In this document: piece by piece, positions 23,702-33,500 of the stretch | How the letters are laid out: every line of letters starts with the position of its first letter | Position numbering within the stretch: the first letter of the stretch is position 1 | Assembly: GCA_023935145.1 (NCBI GenBank) | Contig: CM043699.1 | Coordinates: forward strand, 110,324,036-110,388,035 | Reading direction: 5' to 3' | DNA length: 64,000 bases | DNA from: Bretschneidera sinensis | Taxonomy: Eukaryota > Streptophyta > Magnoliopsida > Brassicales > Akaniaceae | Notes under the pieces: generated by a model | Databases searched by the model: none | Told to the model about the DNA's origin: nothing | Seen by the model: only the letters and a program-made list of their open reading frames with translations | Position numbers and translations under genes: made by a program

Positions 23702-25177
23702 TTATCCTTTCGGGTTGGGCACGGGTTGACTGGGGAACTTTCCTTTCTCTTTCTCACCCAAGTGACTTGCAATTTGCCCTATTTGACTCTCCAGCTTGGC
23801 AATTGCTTGGGTGTTTACCACTGTTGCACTCCTCACATCACTCATATTTTGGCTAGTCGCCTTCATGAACTCCTTAAGGGTGTCCTCTAGCGACTGTGAA
23901 ACTGGCGCTGGTGTTTGAGTGGGTGCTTGGTAAGCAAGTGAAGGTGCTGGATGGGCAGAACGACCATGATTTGGAATTTGTGGGGCAAATCCGGGAGGAT
24001 ATTGATTTTGAGCATGATGAGGGGCTCCTCCCTGATTTATTGGTTGGTTCTGCCTCCATGAAAAATTTGGGTGGTTCCACCACCCTGGATTGTACGTCTT
24101 GGAGTACGATCCATTTGACTGCCTTTGAAAGTCATTGAAAGCATTTACTTGTTCCATAGGATACTCGGCACAAGCCGACATTGATGGGAAATTCTGTGCT
24201 AAATGCATGGGACTAGCACAGATGGAACAAATTTTAACATTGAATGCATTGGCAGCATTGATGGATTGGCTCACAGTGAGAGCGTCAATCTTCTTGGTGA
24301 GGGCATCTAACTTTATCCTCAAGTCAGCGTCCTCCCTGACCTCATAGATGTCTCCCCTCTTAGGAGCACGAATGGACTTATCTCGACAGCTTGAAAAATC
24401 CCACTGCTGCGAGTTGTCGGACAACATGTCCAACGCCATGTATGCTTCGTCTCCTGTTAGACTCAAGAATGCCCCCCCATTCATAGACTCGATCATGCTA
24501 CGGTGGGGTTGAGTCAACCCTTGGTAGAAGAATTGAACGAGTCTCCACCTCTCATATCCATGTGGAGGGCATCTGATCAGTAACTCTTTAAAGCACTCCC
24601 AGCTCTCAGAGAACTTCTCATCCTCATCCTGAGTGAAAGAGCTAATCTCCTTTCGGCACTCATTCACTCTAGACATTGGGAAAAACTTATGATAAAATTT
24701 GCTCAGCAGGTTTTCCCAAGATGTAATAGACCCATACGTGTTGGAATCCAACCACGCTCTAGCTCTATCATGAAGAGAAAAAGGGAAGAGTCGAAGATAG
24801 ACTGACTCCTCAGAAAAGTTCTGGAATTTAAATGTGGCACAAATGTCTTTGAACTTCTTCACATGGCTATAAGGATTTTCAAGATCTAAGCCATGGAATG
24901 AGGGTAAGAGTTGGATAACATATGGCTTCAGGTCAAAGTGTGTGGCATTGGTTGGTGGCAACACTATGCAAGAGGATGAGTTAGTCACAATGGGTGCGAA
25001 CAAATCCCTAAGGGATGTAGTGGAGTCAACGTTCCAAGCTCTAGGTTGTTCTACATGTTCAGGATGATTAAAATTCTCTCCTATCTCAACTAGTGCTCTC
25101 TTCTGTCTCCTAAGAGTCTTTTCTAAGTCAGGATCTAAATGTGTCAAATCTAAGTTCAAGGATCTCCGACCAAGCAT
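23702..25177 (-). CDS. Element C Gag polyprotein, open frame of 491 codons
   Basis: Athila-type Gag starting MLGRRSLNLDLTHLDP. The retrotransposon gag domain lies at about residues 95-240 (FHGLDLENPYSHVKKFKDIC, LRLFPFSLHDRARAWLDS, WENLLSKFYHKFFPMSR). A CCHC-like knuckle follows at about residue 320, but its last cysteine reads F (CSIC-ASPM-H-LAQN-F). Then NPGWWNHPNFSWRQNQ and a P/Q-rich tail. It ends at a stop at 23702 in the same frame as the protease (23620), so one stop plus a short gap separates the two. It forms the virus-like particle in intact elements and is probably not functional here. Confidence 0.82.
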   Translation of the reverse strand: MLGRRSLNLDLTHLDPDLEKTLRRQKRALVEIGENFNHPEHVEQPRAWNVDSTTSLRDLFAPIVTNSSSCIVLPPTNATHFDLKPYVIQLLPSFHGLDLENPYSHVKKFKDICATFKFQNFSEESVYLRLFPFSLHDRARAWLDSNTYGSITSWENLLSKFYHKFFPMSRVNECRKEISSFTQDEDEKFSESWECFKELLIRCPPHGYERWRLVQFFYQGLTQPHRSMIESMNGGAFLSLTGDEAYMALDMLSDNSQQWDFSSCRDKSIRAPKRGDIYEVREDADLRIKLDALTKKIDALTVSQSINAANAFNVKICSICASPMHLAQNFPSMSACAEYPMEQVNAFNDFQRQSNGSYSKTYNPGWWNHPNFSWRQNQPINQGGAPHHAQNQYPPGFAPQIPNHGRSAHPAPSLAYQAPTQTPAPVSQSLEDTLKEFMKATSQNMSDVRSATVVNTQAIAKLESQIGQIASHLGEKEKGKFPSQPVPNPKG

Positions 25178-25330
25178 ACACCAACAGAAAACAATGAGAT
25201 ACTAATCAGCAGAAACAACATAATAAAGCAAACACACAACTCACAATTTTTTTTTTTTTAATAAAAAATTGCTAACTAACTAATAGAAAAATAAAATCAA
25301 TTCAGACCAAAAATTTTCACAAACCAAACA

Positions 25331-25351
25331 ATTCCCCGGCAACGGTGCCAA
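25331..25351 (-). promoter_or_regulatory. Element C primer-binding site (tRNA-Asp type)
   Basis: On minus, TGGCACCGTTGCCGGGGAAT lies 6 nt from the LTR edge at 25358. It differs from the tRNA-Asp complement at one position in the first 18. Confidence 0.87.
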
Positions 25352-25357
25352 AAACTT

Positions 25358-26749
25358 GTTGTGAGTTTTAAATTACTTGCAAGTGCACGAGTCGTTTGCA
25401 GTATAGTGTTGTGTAAGTGCGAGGTCGAATCTATAGGGAATTGCGTTGTGAAAGTATATTTTCAATCTAAACTAACTCTATCTTAACCTAGTTCCGAATT
25501 TCAGATGATAATTTGCAAAAGAAATTAAAATTAAACTAAACTGATTTTTAAAAACTAATAATTAAAACACTAAGGTTTCCAAATCCATCCCACCGAAGTT
25601 AAGCATATATGTTCTAAAAATATAGCCTATCAAAACATTCCATGAATCCAACTATAAGACAAAAAAACAAAGAATATCCCAACTAAACCAAAAGCATCCA
25701 ATGTATCTGCTCTCAACAAATCACAAAGGAAATCCAATTTAATCGAAAAGCATTCAATGTATCCATCAGATGAAACACAAGGAATATCCAACAGACAATT
25801 TAAAGTCAATCAATTATAAGATTAACTCAAATAATTGACAGAATATTTATACTAAAAATTGTCGGATTTGTACAAGCAAATCTGAACTACTACGCCAAAC
25901 AACGGCGGGGCTTCATCTTCAACCTTAGCTGAAGAGTCTAGCCACTCATAACTATGAAACTACAATTCATAATAAAAGTGCTAAACATTTAAACTAAAAC
26001 AACTAAATGTAAAGAAATAAATAAATAAATTTACATGGGAGAAATTCCACTCGCTGACGGGTGACGCTTCCCCTCGTGGTGACAAAGCCTTCGAGATCCA
26101 CCAGAATGCTAGCAGACGTCCACCGGTAAACACCAAAGTGGCTCAGGAATTGTACATTAAAGATGAAGTGAAGAATAGCTTATATAGGGAAATATCACAA
26201 GTGCAATATGCTTCCAATCCGATGTGGGATACTGCAGATTCCAGTTTTTGCTCTTTAACCTTTGTCTACTAAAACTGCCATAACTTTCTCTAGAAAAATC
26301 ATTTTATTGATCCGTAAAATTCCTCAGAAAATAGACATCGGGATCTTTCTAAGCATATATGGCTTATCTCATGGTTCTTCCTGAATCAATACAGTTAAAT
26401 CCTCAAAAATAGCTGATATGTCACGCTGAAATCATGCACAGCCTGACATTTGTCTACTAAAACTGCCATAACTTTCTCTATAAAATCATTTTATTGATCA
26501 GTAAAATTCCCCAAAAAATAGACATCCGGATCTTTCCAAGCATATATGGCTCATCTTCTGGTTCTTCCTAAATCTATACAGTTTAATCCTAAAAAATGAC
26601 TGATCTGCACGAGCAATTCTGGCAATTTAATGAAACTTCTTTCCAAGCTTGTAAACCTGTAAAACAACGAAAACAACTCAAAGTAACAAATTCCTAAGCT
26701 AAAAAATGTAAATTAAATGGCCAAAATATGCAATATTTGGCACTCATCA
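25358..26749 (-). repeat. Element C 5' LTR
   Basis: Starts TGTTGTGAGTTT and ends CACTCATCA on plus, about 1,392 bp. Its first about 800 bp matches D's LTRs in reverse orientation. Its second half is different: instead of the CGATCG patch it carries a 188-bp tandem duplication at 26261-26636. Confidence 0.9.
26261..26636. repeat. 188-bp tandem duplication inside the C LTR
   Basis: Copies start at 26261 and 26449, each beginning TTTGTCTACTAAAACTGCCA and running through CATATATGGCT. They differ by several substitutions and small indels, so the duplication is not recent. Confidence 0.88.
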
Positions 26750-27748
26750 ATCTCCCTAGGTCGTTTTTTCCTAAAGCGCCTTACCCTGAGAGACTACAAG
26801 CCCCCAAAAAAGAAGAGAAGTCTGAGGACATTATGGAGGCATGTTTTGCTCAGTTTAGAGAGGATTTGAATTTAGATAAGTTACTTGAGTAAGCAAATAC
26901 TATCTTGGAATCTGCTCCTCGAGAGAGCAGTAAGACAGAGGAGATGGTGGATGAATCAAGCATTGAGGATCCCTTGGAGGTGTGTTTTGCTCACTTTGGA
27001 GAGGACTTGGGCTTAGATAAGCTACTCGAGGAAGTGAATGCCATTTTGGAGTCTGATCCTCAAGAAAGCAATGAGACAAAGGAAACTGCAGCACTTGAAC
27101 CCCCAAAGAAAGAACTTAAGATTTTACCAGATAATCTTAAGTATAAGTTCCTAGGTCCAGCCGATTGTTTGCCTGTGATTATAGCTTCCGATTTGGGTGA
27201 GGCTCAAGAGGAGAAATTATTAGATGTCTTAAGAGAGCACAAAGAAGCTATCGATTGGACTATTGAAGATATCAGGGGAATCAGCCCCTCATTGGTAATG
27301 TACAAGATACATTTGGAGGAGAATGTCAGGCCATCGAGGGAGCCACAAAGAAGGCTCAACCCAGCTATACAAGAGGTTGTGAGCATAGAAGTAATTAAGC
27401 TGTTAGATGCGGGGATCATTTATCCCATCTCTGATAGCAAGTGGGTGAGTTTGATTCAAGTCGTGCCCAAACGTGCTGAATTAACGGTAGTGAAGAATAA
27501 AGACGACGAGTTGGTGCCAACTCGTGTTCAGTCAGGGTGGAGAGTGTGTATCGACTACCATAAACTGAACACTGCCACAAGGACTGATCATTTTTCATTC
27601 CCATTTATTGATCAGATGGTGGAGCACTTAGTTGGGCATGATTACTAATGTTGGGTCTGGCTGAAGACATTAAACTTAGCGCTCATGGGAGGTACCCCAC
27701 AGCTTATCCTTTATGTTTATTTATTATTTTACGTATTTATGATTAATG
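26750..27748 (+). pseudogene. Element D pol remnant: protease linker, spacer and N-terminal RT
   Basis: Starts in the linker PRSFFPKAPYPERLQAPKKE (26755), then skips the protease to EACFAQFREDLNLDKLLE and a TAA stop. The same segment recurs 141 bp later (EVCFAHFGEDLGLDKLLEE), an in-frame duplication. The open frame 26905-27648 continues through LPDNLKYKFLGPADCLPVII, IIYPISDSKWVSLIQVVPKR and WRVCIDYHKLNTATRTDHF to VEHLVGHDY, where RT is cut. Next comes the post-integrase motif (GAAGACATTAAACTTAGC). RT catalytic core, RNase H and integrase are deleted. Confidence 0.85.
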
Positions 27749-28250
27749 TTTGTTTCTAGTATTTTTTGTTTTCCAGTCTTTTATTTTTCAGGGACAATGC
27801 GTACTTCAGTTCAAGTTTGGGGGTATGCTATGAGCCATACTAGTCCAGATAGTTCTCCATATCTCAGGTCAGCTCTTTCCATATTAGTCACACATTGGGG
27901 TCAATGTGTAATTTAAGTTTGGGGGTATGAGAGACACATCACAAACTTTGTCCTAATTTGTTGTCTTTTCGTCGTAAAGATAAATGCATGTTCATGTTCG
28001 TCCAAAAATTTTTGTTGATCTGAAAAATTGTGATGTGATTTCATTGGTGAGTTTAAAACTTTGAACACATGATCTGATGATAGAGTTTAAACTTTAGTTA
28101 CTTACTTTAGGCATTTTCGAGAATTCACATGTTTGATCTAATCTCACACGAGCACATTAGCACATATTTGTGTGAGGTATGACATGTGAGTTGAATGTAT
28201 ACGTTTCCTTGTCTTAACTGAAACCGGATGACTTGTCGGATAAACACTTG

Positions 28251-28303
<53 letters not shown>

Positions 28304-29050
28304 CTAATATTTATAATGATCATCATCAATAAACTTTCCACTGAGTAACTGAACCTCTTGCCTCAGTAAGCAGTGAGTGTTCACGTCAAAATGTGGGAAT
28401 TTTATTCATAATGATCATTACAAAACTTTCCGCTGAGTAACTGGACCTCTTGCCTCAATAAGCAATGAGTATTCACGTCAAAAGGTGAAAATTTTGCTTT
28501 GTAGTATTAAGGTCAGTTTAATTTCGTAGCCTTTTTTCCTCGAGTTAGTAAGTCCTTAGGGGTGTCTTTACACCTAATGCCCTAAAACCATCTAGTTTGG
28601 GAGTCATTGACTCAATACTCGTTACATGGGTCAATTAGAAAGCTTAAGAGAACTAAACATGGCAGAGCCTTATATATATAAAAAAAAATTAAAAAAAAAT
28701 AAAAAAAACTATGCCATCGTTGTTCTTTCCGATGAGAAATTCTGTGGATCTTGAGACCTTGAATTACCTTGTACATTGAAGTTATTTGGAAACCTCATCT
28801 GTATATGCTAATTCACTTTACACTGATTCAAGCTTGTGATGTCTTACCATGCCTCTTGTAAGTAATTAGGTTTTAAATTCTTTTTCATTGTGAAGATGGG
28901 TTCGACTTATTTAAGCTTGCTCATGAATGAATCTCATGATTTTGTATGCTCCTTAAATTTTTGGATACCATGAATACTGAACTTATCTTTATAATCCTTG
29001 TTGTTCATTTAGTTTTTTTTTATTTTGTTTTGCTAAGGGACTAGCAAAAT
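27749..29050 (+). other. Element D conserved non-coding 3' module
   Basis: No gene. PPT-like TTTGGGGGTAT occurs at 27816 and 27918. Two copies of the CTGAGTAACTGGACCTCTTG-CCTCAGTA element lie at 28341-28370 and 28433-28462. Much of the block aligns with element A at 6251-7620 in reverse orientation. A TA microsatellite lies at 28254-28299. Confidence 0.72.
28254..28299. repeat. (TA)n microsatellite
   Basis: A TA run of about 45 bp within element D's non-coding module. Element A lacks it at the equivalent place, so it is a later expansion. Confidence 0.9.
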
Positions 29051-29053
29051 ATA

Positions 29054-29067
29054 AGTTTGGGGGTATT
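29054..29067 (+). promoter_or_regulatory. Element D polypurine tract
   Basis: AAGTTTGGGGGTATT directly precedes the LTR start TGATGAG at 29068. Together with the LTR it fixes D's plus orientation. Confidence 0.83.
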
Positions 29068-30286
29068 TGATGAGTATTAAATATTGCATATTTAAGACCC
29101 TTAACTTATATTTGTTATGCTCTTAGTTAGTAGTATTTCACTTTATTTTATGTCTTTTTTGTGTTTTGCATATTTTTATAGGTTTGTGGAGAAAATGAAG
29201 CATTTCAGGAGAAAATGAAGCATTTCAGGAGATGTGAAGCTTCAGGAGCAATAGCGATCGATCGCACTATGCTGCGATCGAGCGCATGGTCAACAATCCC
29301 ACATCGAAATGTTTACAGTACAGTGCACCTGTGATCGAGCGCACCAGACACGCGATCGAGCGCACATGCGATCGTGCGCGCAAGACATACGATCGATCGA
29401 GTGCACTCGGGCAGTATCCCACATCGAATTTGCAACCCAAGCTACTCCGGGACTCCCCCTATATAAACACCATCTGACCTCATTATTCAGTATACAATTC
29501 CTGGGCCACTTTGGTGATAACCGGTGGACGTCTGCTAACATTCTGGTGGATCCCGAAGGCTTTGCTACCACGAGGGGAAGCGCTGCCCATCAGCGAGTGA
29601 AATTTCTCCTATGTAAAGTTATTTATTTCTTTTTATTTAGTTGTTTTAGTTTAATGTTTAGCACTTTTATTATGAATTGTAGTTTCATAGTTATTAGTGG
29701 CTAGAATCTTCAGCTAAGGTTGAAGATGAAGCCTCGCCATTGTTTGGTATAGTAGTTTAGATGTGCTTGTACAAATCTGACATTTTTTAGAATAAATGTT
29801 CTGTCAATTATTTGAGTAGAATCTTATGGTTGATTGAGTCTAAATTGTTCTGTTGGATATTCCTTGTGTTTCATCTGATGGATACATCGAATTGTTTTCG
29901 ATTAAATTGGATTTCCTTTGTGATTTGTTAAGAGCGGATACATTGGATGCTTTTGGTTTAATTGGGATATTCTTTGTCTTTTGTCTTATAGTTAGATTCA
30001 TAGAATGTTTTGATAGGCTATTTTTTTTAGGACATGTATGCTTAACTTTGGTGGGGTGGATTCGAAAACCTTAGTGTTTTTATTATTAGTTTTTAAAATC
30101 AATTTAGTTTAGTTTTAATTTGTTTTCCAAAATATCATTCAAAATTCGAAACTAGGTTAAGATAAAGTTAGTTTAGATTAAATTATATTTTCACAACGCA
30201 ATTCTCTGTGGATTGGATCTCGTATTTGCACAATACTATACTGCAAACGATTCGTGCGCTTGCAAATAAATTTAAAACTCACAACA
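29068..30286 (+). repeat. Element D 3' LTR, next to the eIF3e promoter
   Basis: Starts TGATGAGTATTAAATATTGC and ends AAACTCACAACA, about 1,219 bp. It contains a CGATCG patch at 29256-29405 and a short tandem duplication of GAAAATGAAGCATTTCAGGA at about 29192-29231 that is absent from the 5' LTR. Its end lies 308 bp before the eIF3e ATG, in the same orientation as the gene. Confidence 0.92.
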
Positions 30287-30594
30287 TGAACCAAAAATAA
30301 AGAGGAAACCCTTAATAGAATAAAACCCCAAAGTGAAACTCTATCAAAGTTCAAGGACTATTGAAGTGGCATGTGAAGCCTTTGAGCTATTTCTATTATT
30401 CCAAAAACAAAGAGGAAACCCTGAATAGAACAAAACCACAAAGGTATGGAACAGATATATACTGAAGCCCGAGGGCTAATTCTCATATTCACCAAAAACA
30501 AAGAGGAAAAAAAACCTAACCTGTAACCTCTCACTCTCTCTCTTGTTTTCTTCTTTTAAGCAGAGCCAATCTAGGGCTAAACGTTACCAGCACA
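30287..30594 (+). promoter_or_regulatory. Residual eIF3e 5' region (promoter/5' UTR)
   Basis: Only 308 bp of native sequence remain between the D LTR and the eIF3e ATG. It holds three copies of a CCAAAAACAAAGAGGAAA-type repeat (30291, 30401, 30492) and a CT-rich leader (TCTCACTCTCTCTCTTG, about 30528). TTCTTCTTTTAAGCAG near 30558 looks like a splice acceptor, so a 5' UTR intron is possible. I see no convincing TATA box. Confidence 0.55.
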
Positions 30595-33500
30595 ATGAGC
30601 AACACCGAGATGGCGACCTACGATCTGACCCCTCGAACCGCGCCTAACCTTGACAGGCACTTGGTGTTCCCTCTGCTTGAGTTCCTGCAAGAGCGTCAGC
30701 TGTACCCAGACGAGCAGATCCTCAAATCCAAGATTGAGCTCTTGAACAAGACAAACATGGTCGACTACGCCATGGACATCCACAAGAGCCTCTACCGCAC
30801 CGACGACGTTCCTCAAGGTATCTACGCATATACATACACATATACTTACACACTCTCTCTCTCTCTCTATATATATATATATGTGTATACATATATAAAA
30901 TATATGTAATTGTGTATATATGATAATAGATATGATTGAGAGGAGGGTGGAGGTTGTTGCGAGGCTTAAGGCTTTGGAGGAGTCGGCGGCGCCTCTTGTG
31001 TCATTCCTTCTGAATGCCAATGCCGTCCAGGAGTTGAGGGCTGACAAGCAGTACAATCTCCAGATGCTCAGTGAAATTTACCAGGTTCTTTATTTTAAAA
31101 AAATTCCCTTCTTTCGGTTTTTAGTTTCTTAGATCTTTGTGCGGGCTGCAATTCGCAATTTTGAGAGAGAGAGAAAGATAAACTGAAAAAGTTGCATAGT
31201 TTTCTCCTTCATAAATTTGACATTTTTTGGGTGAGGATTGGCAATGGCGTGTGAATGTGTAAAGTATTTGTTTTTGTGCTTTTTGGAAGAATCTTTGTTG
31301 TTAATTGAACCTGATTGGTGATTCTAGACTTTGATTGTGCTGTTCTTAAACATATTGAGTTACTGATGATTGGCTCAGCTAAGGTATTAGAATCTCTTTC
31401 TGCATGCTTTTAGTTACTCCATTTGATGACCACTTATGTAAGATGTTGCTTTTGCAAGTTAGAACAGTTGGTTGGGACCCTCTTGGTGCCATTTAATAAA
31501 TTTTACTTACCAAAAAAACATGTACATGCTTGAAAGGGAGCCTGAAATTATATGCATAATCCAGATGACAAATTTTAGAGGGTTAACATTTGGTAGTCCT
31601 GGCTTGTTGAGATGAAAGATCATAATGACCAGCATTTATAAAGCTAGATTGTAATTGCAAAGAACCATTTCCTTTACATATCTCTGTTGGATGAATTGTT
31701 GGTTGTTTCTCTCTCACTCTCTCTAATAGTAGATTTAACCAAAATGATGATATTTTCTTACCAGATTGGTACAGAGCAGATAGAAGCTTTATATCAGTAT
31801 GCCAAATTCCAGTTTGAATGTGGGAACTACTCTGGTGCTGCAGACTATCTGTACCAGTACAGGGCCTTGTGCACTAACAGTGAAAGAAGTCTGAGTGCAT
31901 TGTGGGGAAAACTTGCAGCTGAGATATTAATGCAGAACTGGGACATTGCACTTGAAGAACTCAACCGGTTGAAGGAAATTATTGATTCAAAGGTTCCTGT
32001 CGTACACCTACTTTTTTTTGTTTGCTATCATGCACCTTTACTTTCCTCTTAGAGCATGATATGTTACTAACCAGTATTTTTTATTCCAGAGTTTCGCATC
32101 ACCATTAAATCAGGTGCAAAATAGAATATGGTTGATGCACTGGAGCCTTTTCATCTTCTTCAACCATGACAATGGAAGAACACAGATCATTGACCTTTTT
32201 AATCAGGATAAGTATGTCATCTGACCACTACTGTTCATCATTCACGTTTAGTTATATCTATCAAATTTCTCATGCTCGACTCTTTTTCCCAATTCATATT
32301 TATATATAAAAAAAAACTCTTTTTTCTATTTTAATTTATCAAAAAAACTCTTTTCCCAATTTTTTGAGCATTCATCCCTGCTGTTCTCCCCACTTTCTTT
32401 TCTCTCCCAAGATTAAAGATAGTCAATATAATCAGTCATGATGATCTTTGAGAATTATTATTGACATCATCATTCATTGTTAAACTGTTATTAGTTTGTT
32501 ACTATCTTATGCTTGTTTTCCTTCGACTGGATTACTATAAAACTTACTGTTTCAAACAGGAATGATAATCATTGTACTCTGTTTAAGTAGTCAATGGCCT
32601 AGGAGCTGTAGTTGAAGCTTGTTGTGAAAAAAAAAATCAGGACAAACGGTTCAAACCTTCCTAATTTAATGAATCTTTTCTATTTGTTCTGCTTATCTGT
32701 GAAGTGAATCAGTTTCTTGCAGTATTGCTTCTTTTGACTAATTATTTATAGAGTTTCTAGGCTTTAATTTAGCATTATGATATATTTAGAACATCATATA
32801 ACTTCTTGTGGCTTGTAAAATGATATCCATTTTGAATTCAACCATATGATATGAATGTCTTAATTTTTAATTGTATCACATTTTTGAGATTTCATAACCA
32901 CATGCAAAATTCATAGCAAGAAAGTGTTGGAGAGGCCACCAAACTATATTGTTGATCCCTGTGTCACTGCCATGGAAACTACAGTATGAATTTATGAGTG
33001 CCTATTTATGTAGTACTTAGATGTGACATAATAATATATTATGAAGGCCAATGCATGCACCAATAATATTCATGGCTTCTTAGCTGACTAGCAATGATTG
33101 TTGACTTGTTTTCTAGAAATTAACTTCTGCTTCCCTTGCGATTCAGTTGTTTTATCATGAAGTGTTAACTAAGAAGATGGTTTTTGTTTCCAGGTATCTA
33201 AATGCCATTCAAACCAGTGCTCCTCATCTTCTGCGATACCTAGCCACTGCCTTTATTGTCAACAAAAGGAGAAGACCTCAATTCAAAGATTTTATTAAGA
33301 TTATTCAGCAAGAGCAGTACTCATACAAGGATCCCATCACTGAGTTTCTGGCATGTGTGTATGTTAATTATGACTTCGATGGGGCACAAAAGAAGATGAG
33401 AGAGTGTGAAGAAGTAAGTTCCCTTTACCTCAATTTGAATCTCTTACTAAGATTTTCTCGTGATGATTACATATGTTGGAGTTTCTGTTACTTTTGCAGT

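Larger units (their letters stand above)
21824..26749 (-). mobile_element. Athila-type element C, inverted within D and internally deleted
   Basis: Minus strand: 5' LTR (25358-26749), primer site, gag (25177-23702), and protease plus the first part of RT (23620 down to 22218). This joins directly to a 394-bp internal piece of LTR (22217-21824). RT, RNase H, integrase, the 3' non-coding region and most of the 3' LTR are gone. No target duplication can be tested because the left end is truncated. The right flank (26750) is D protease-linker sequence. Confidence 0.82.
20762..30286 (+). mobile_element. Athila-type element D (composite with inverted element C inside)
   Basis: The left LTR begins TGATGAG at 20762 and the right LTR ends ACAACA at 30286. 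Flanks CGAAC (20757-20761) and TGAAC (30287-30291) match at 4 of 5 bases and differ by a C/T transition, so these are probably the two ends of one insertion. Between them are a truncated 5' LTR, the inverted element C (21824-26749), a short D pol remnant (26750-27748), a conserved non-coding 3' module, a polypurine tract and the 3' LTR. D's own primer site and gag are missing, probably lost in the rearrangement that brought the two LTRs head to head. Confidence 0.8.
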
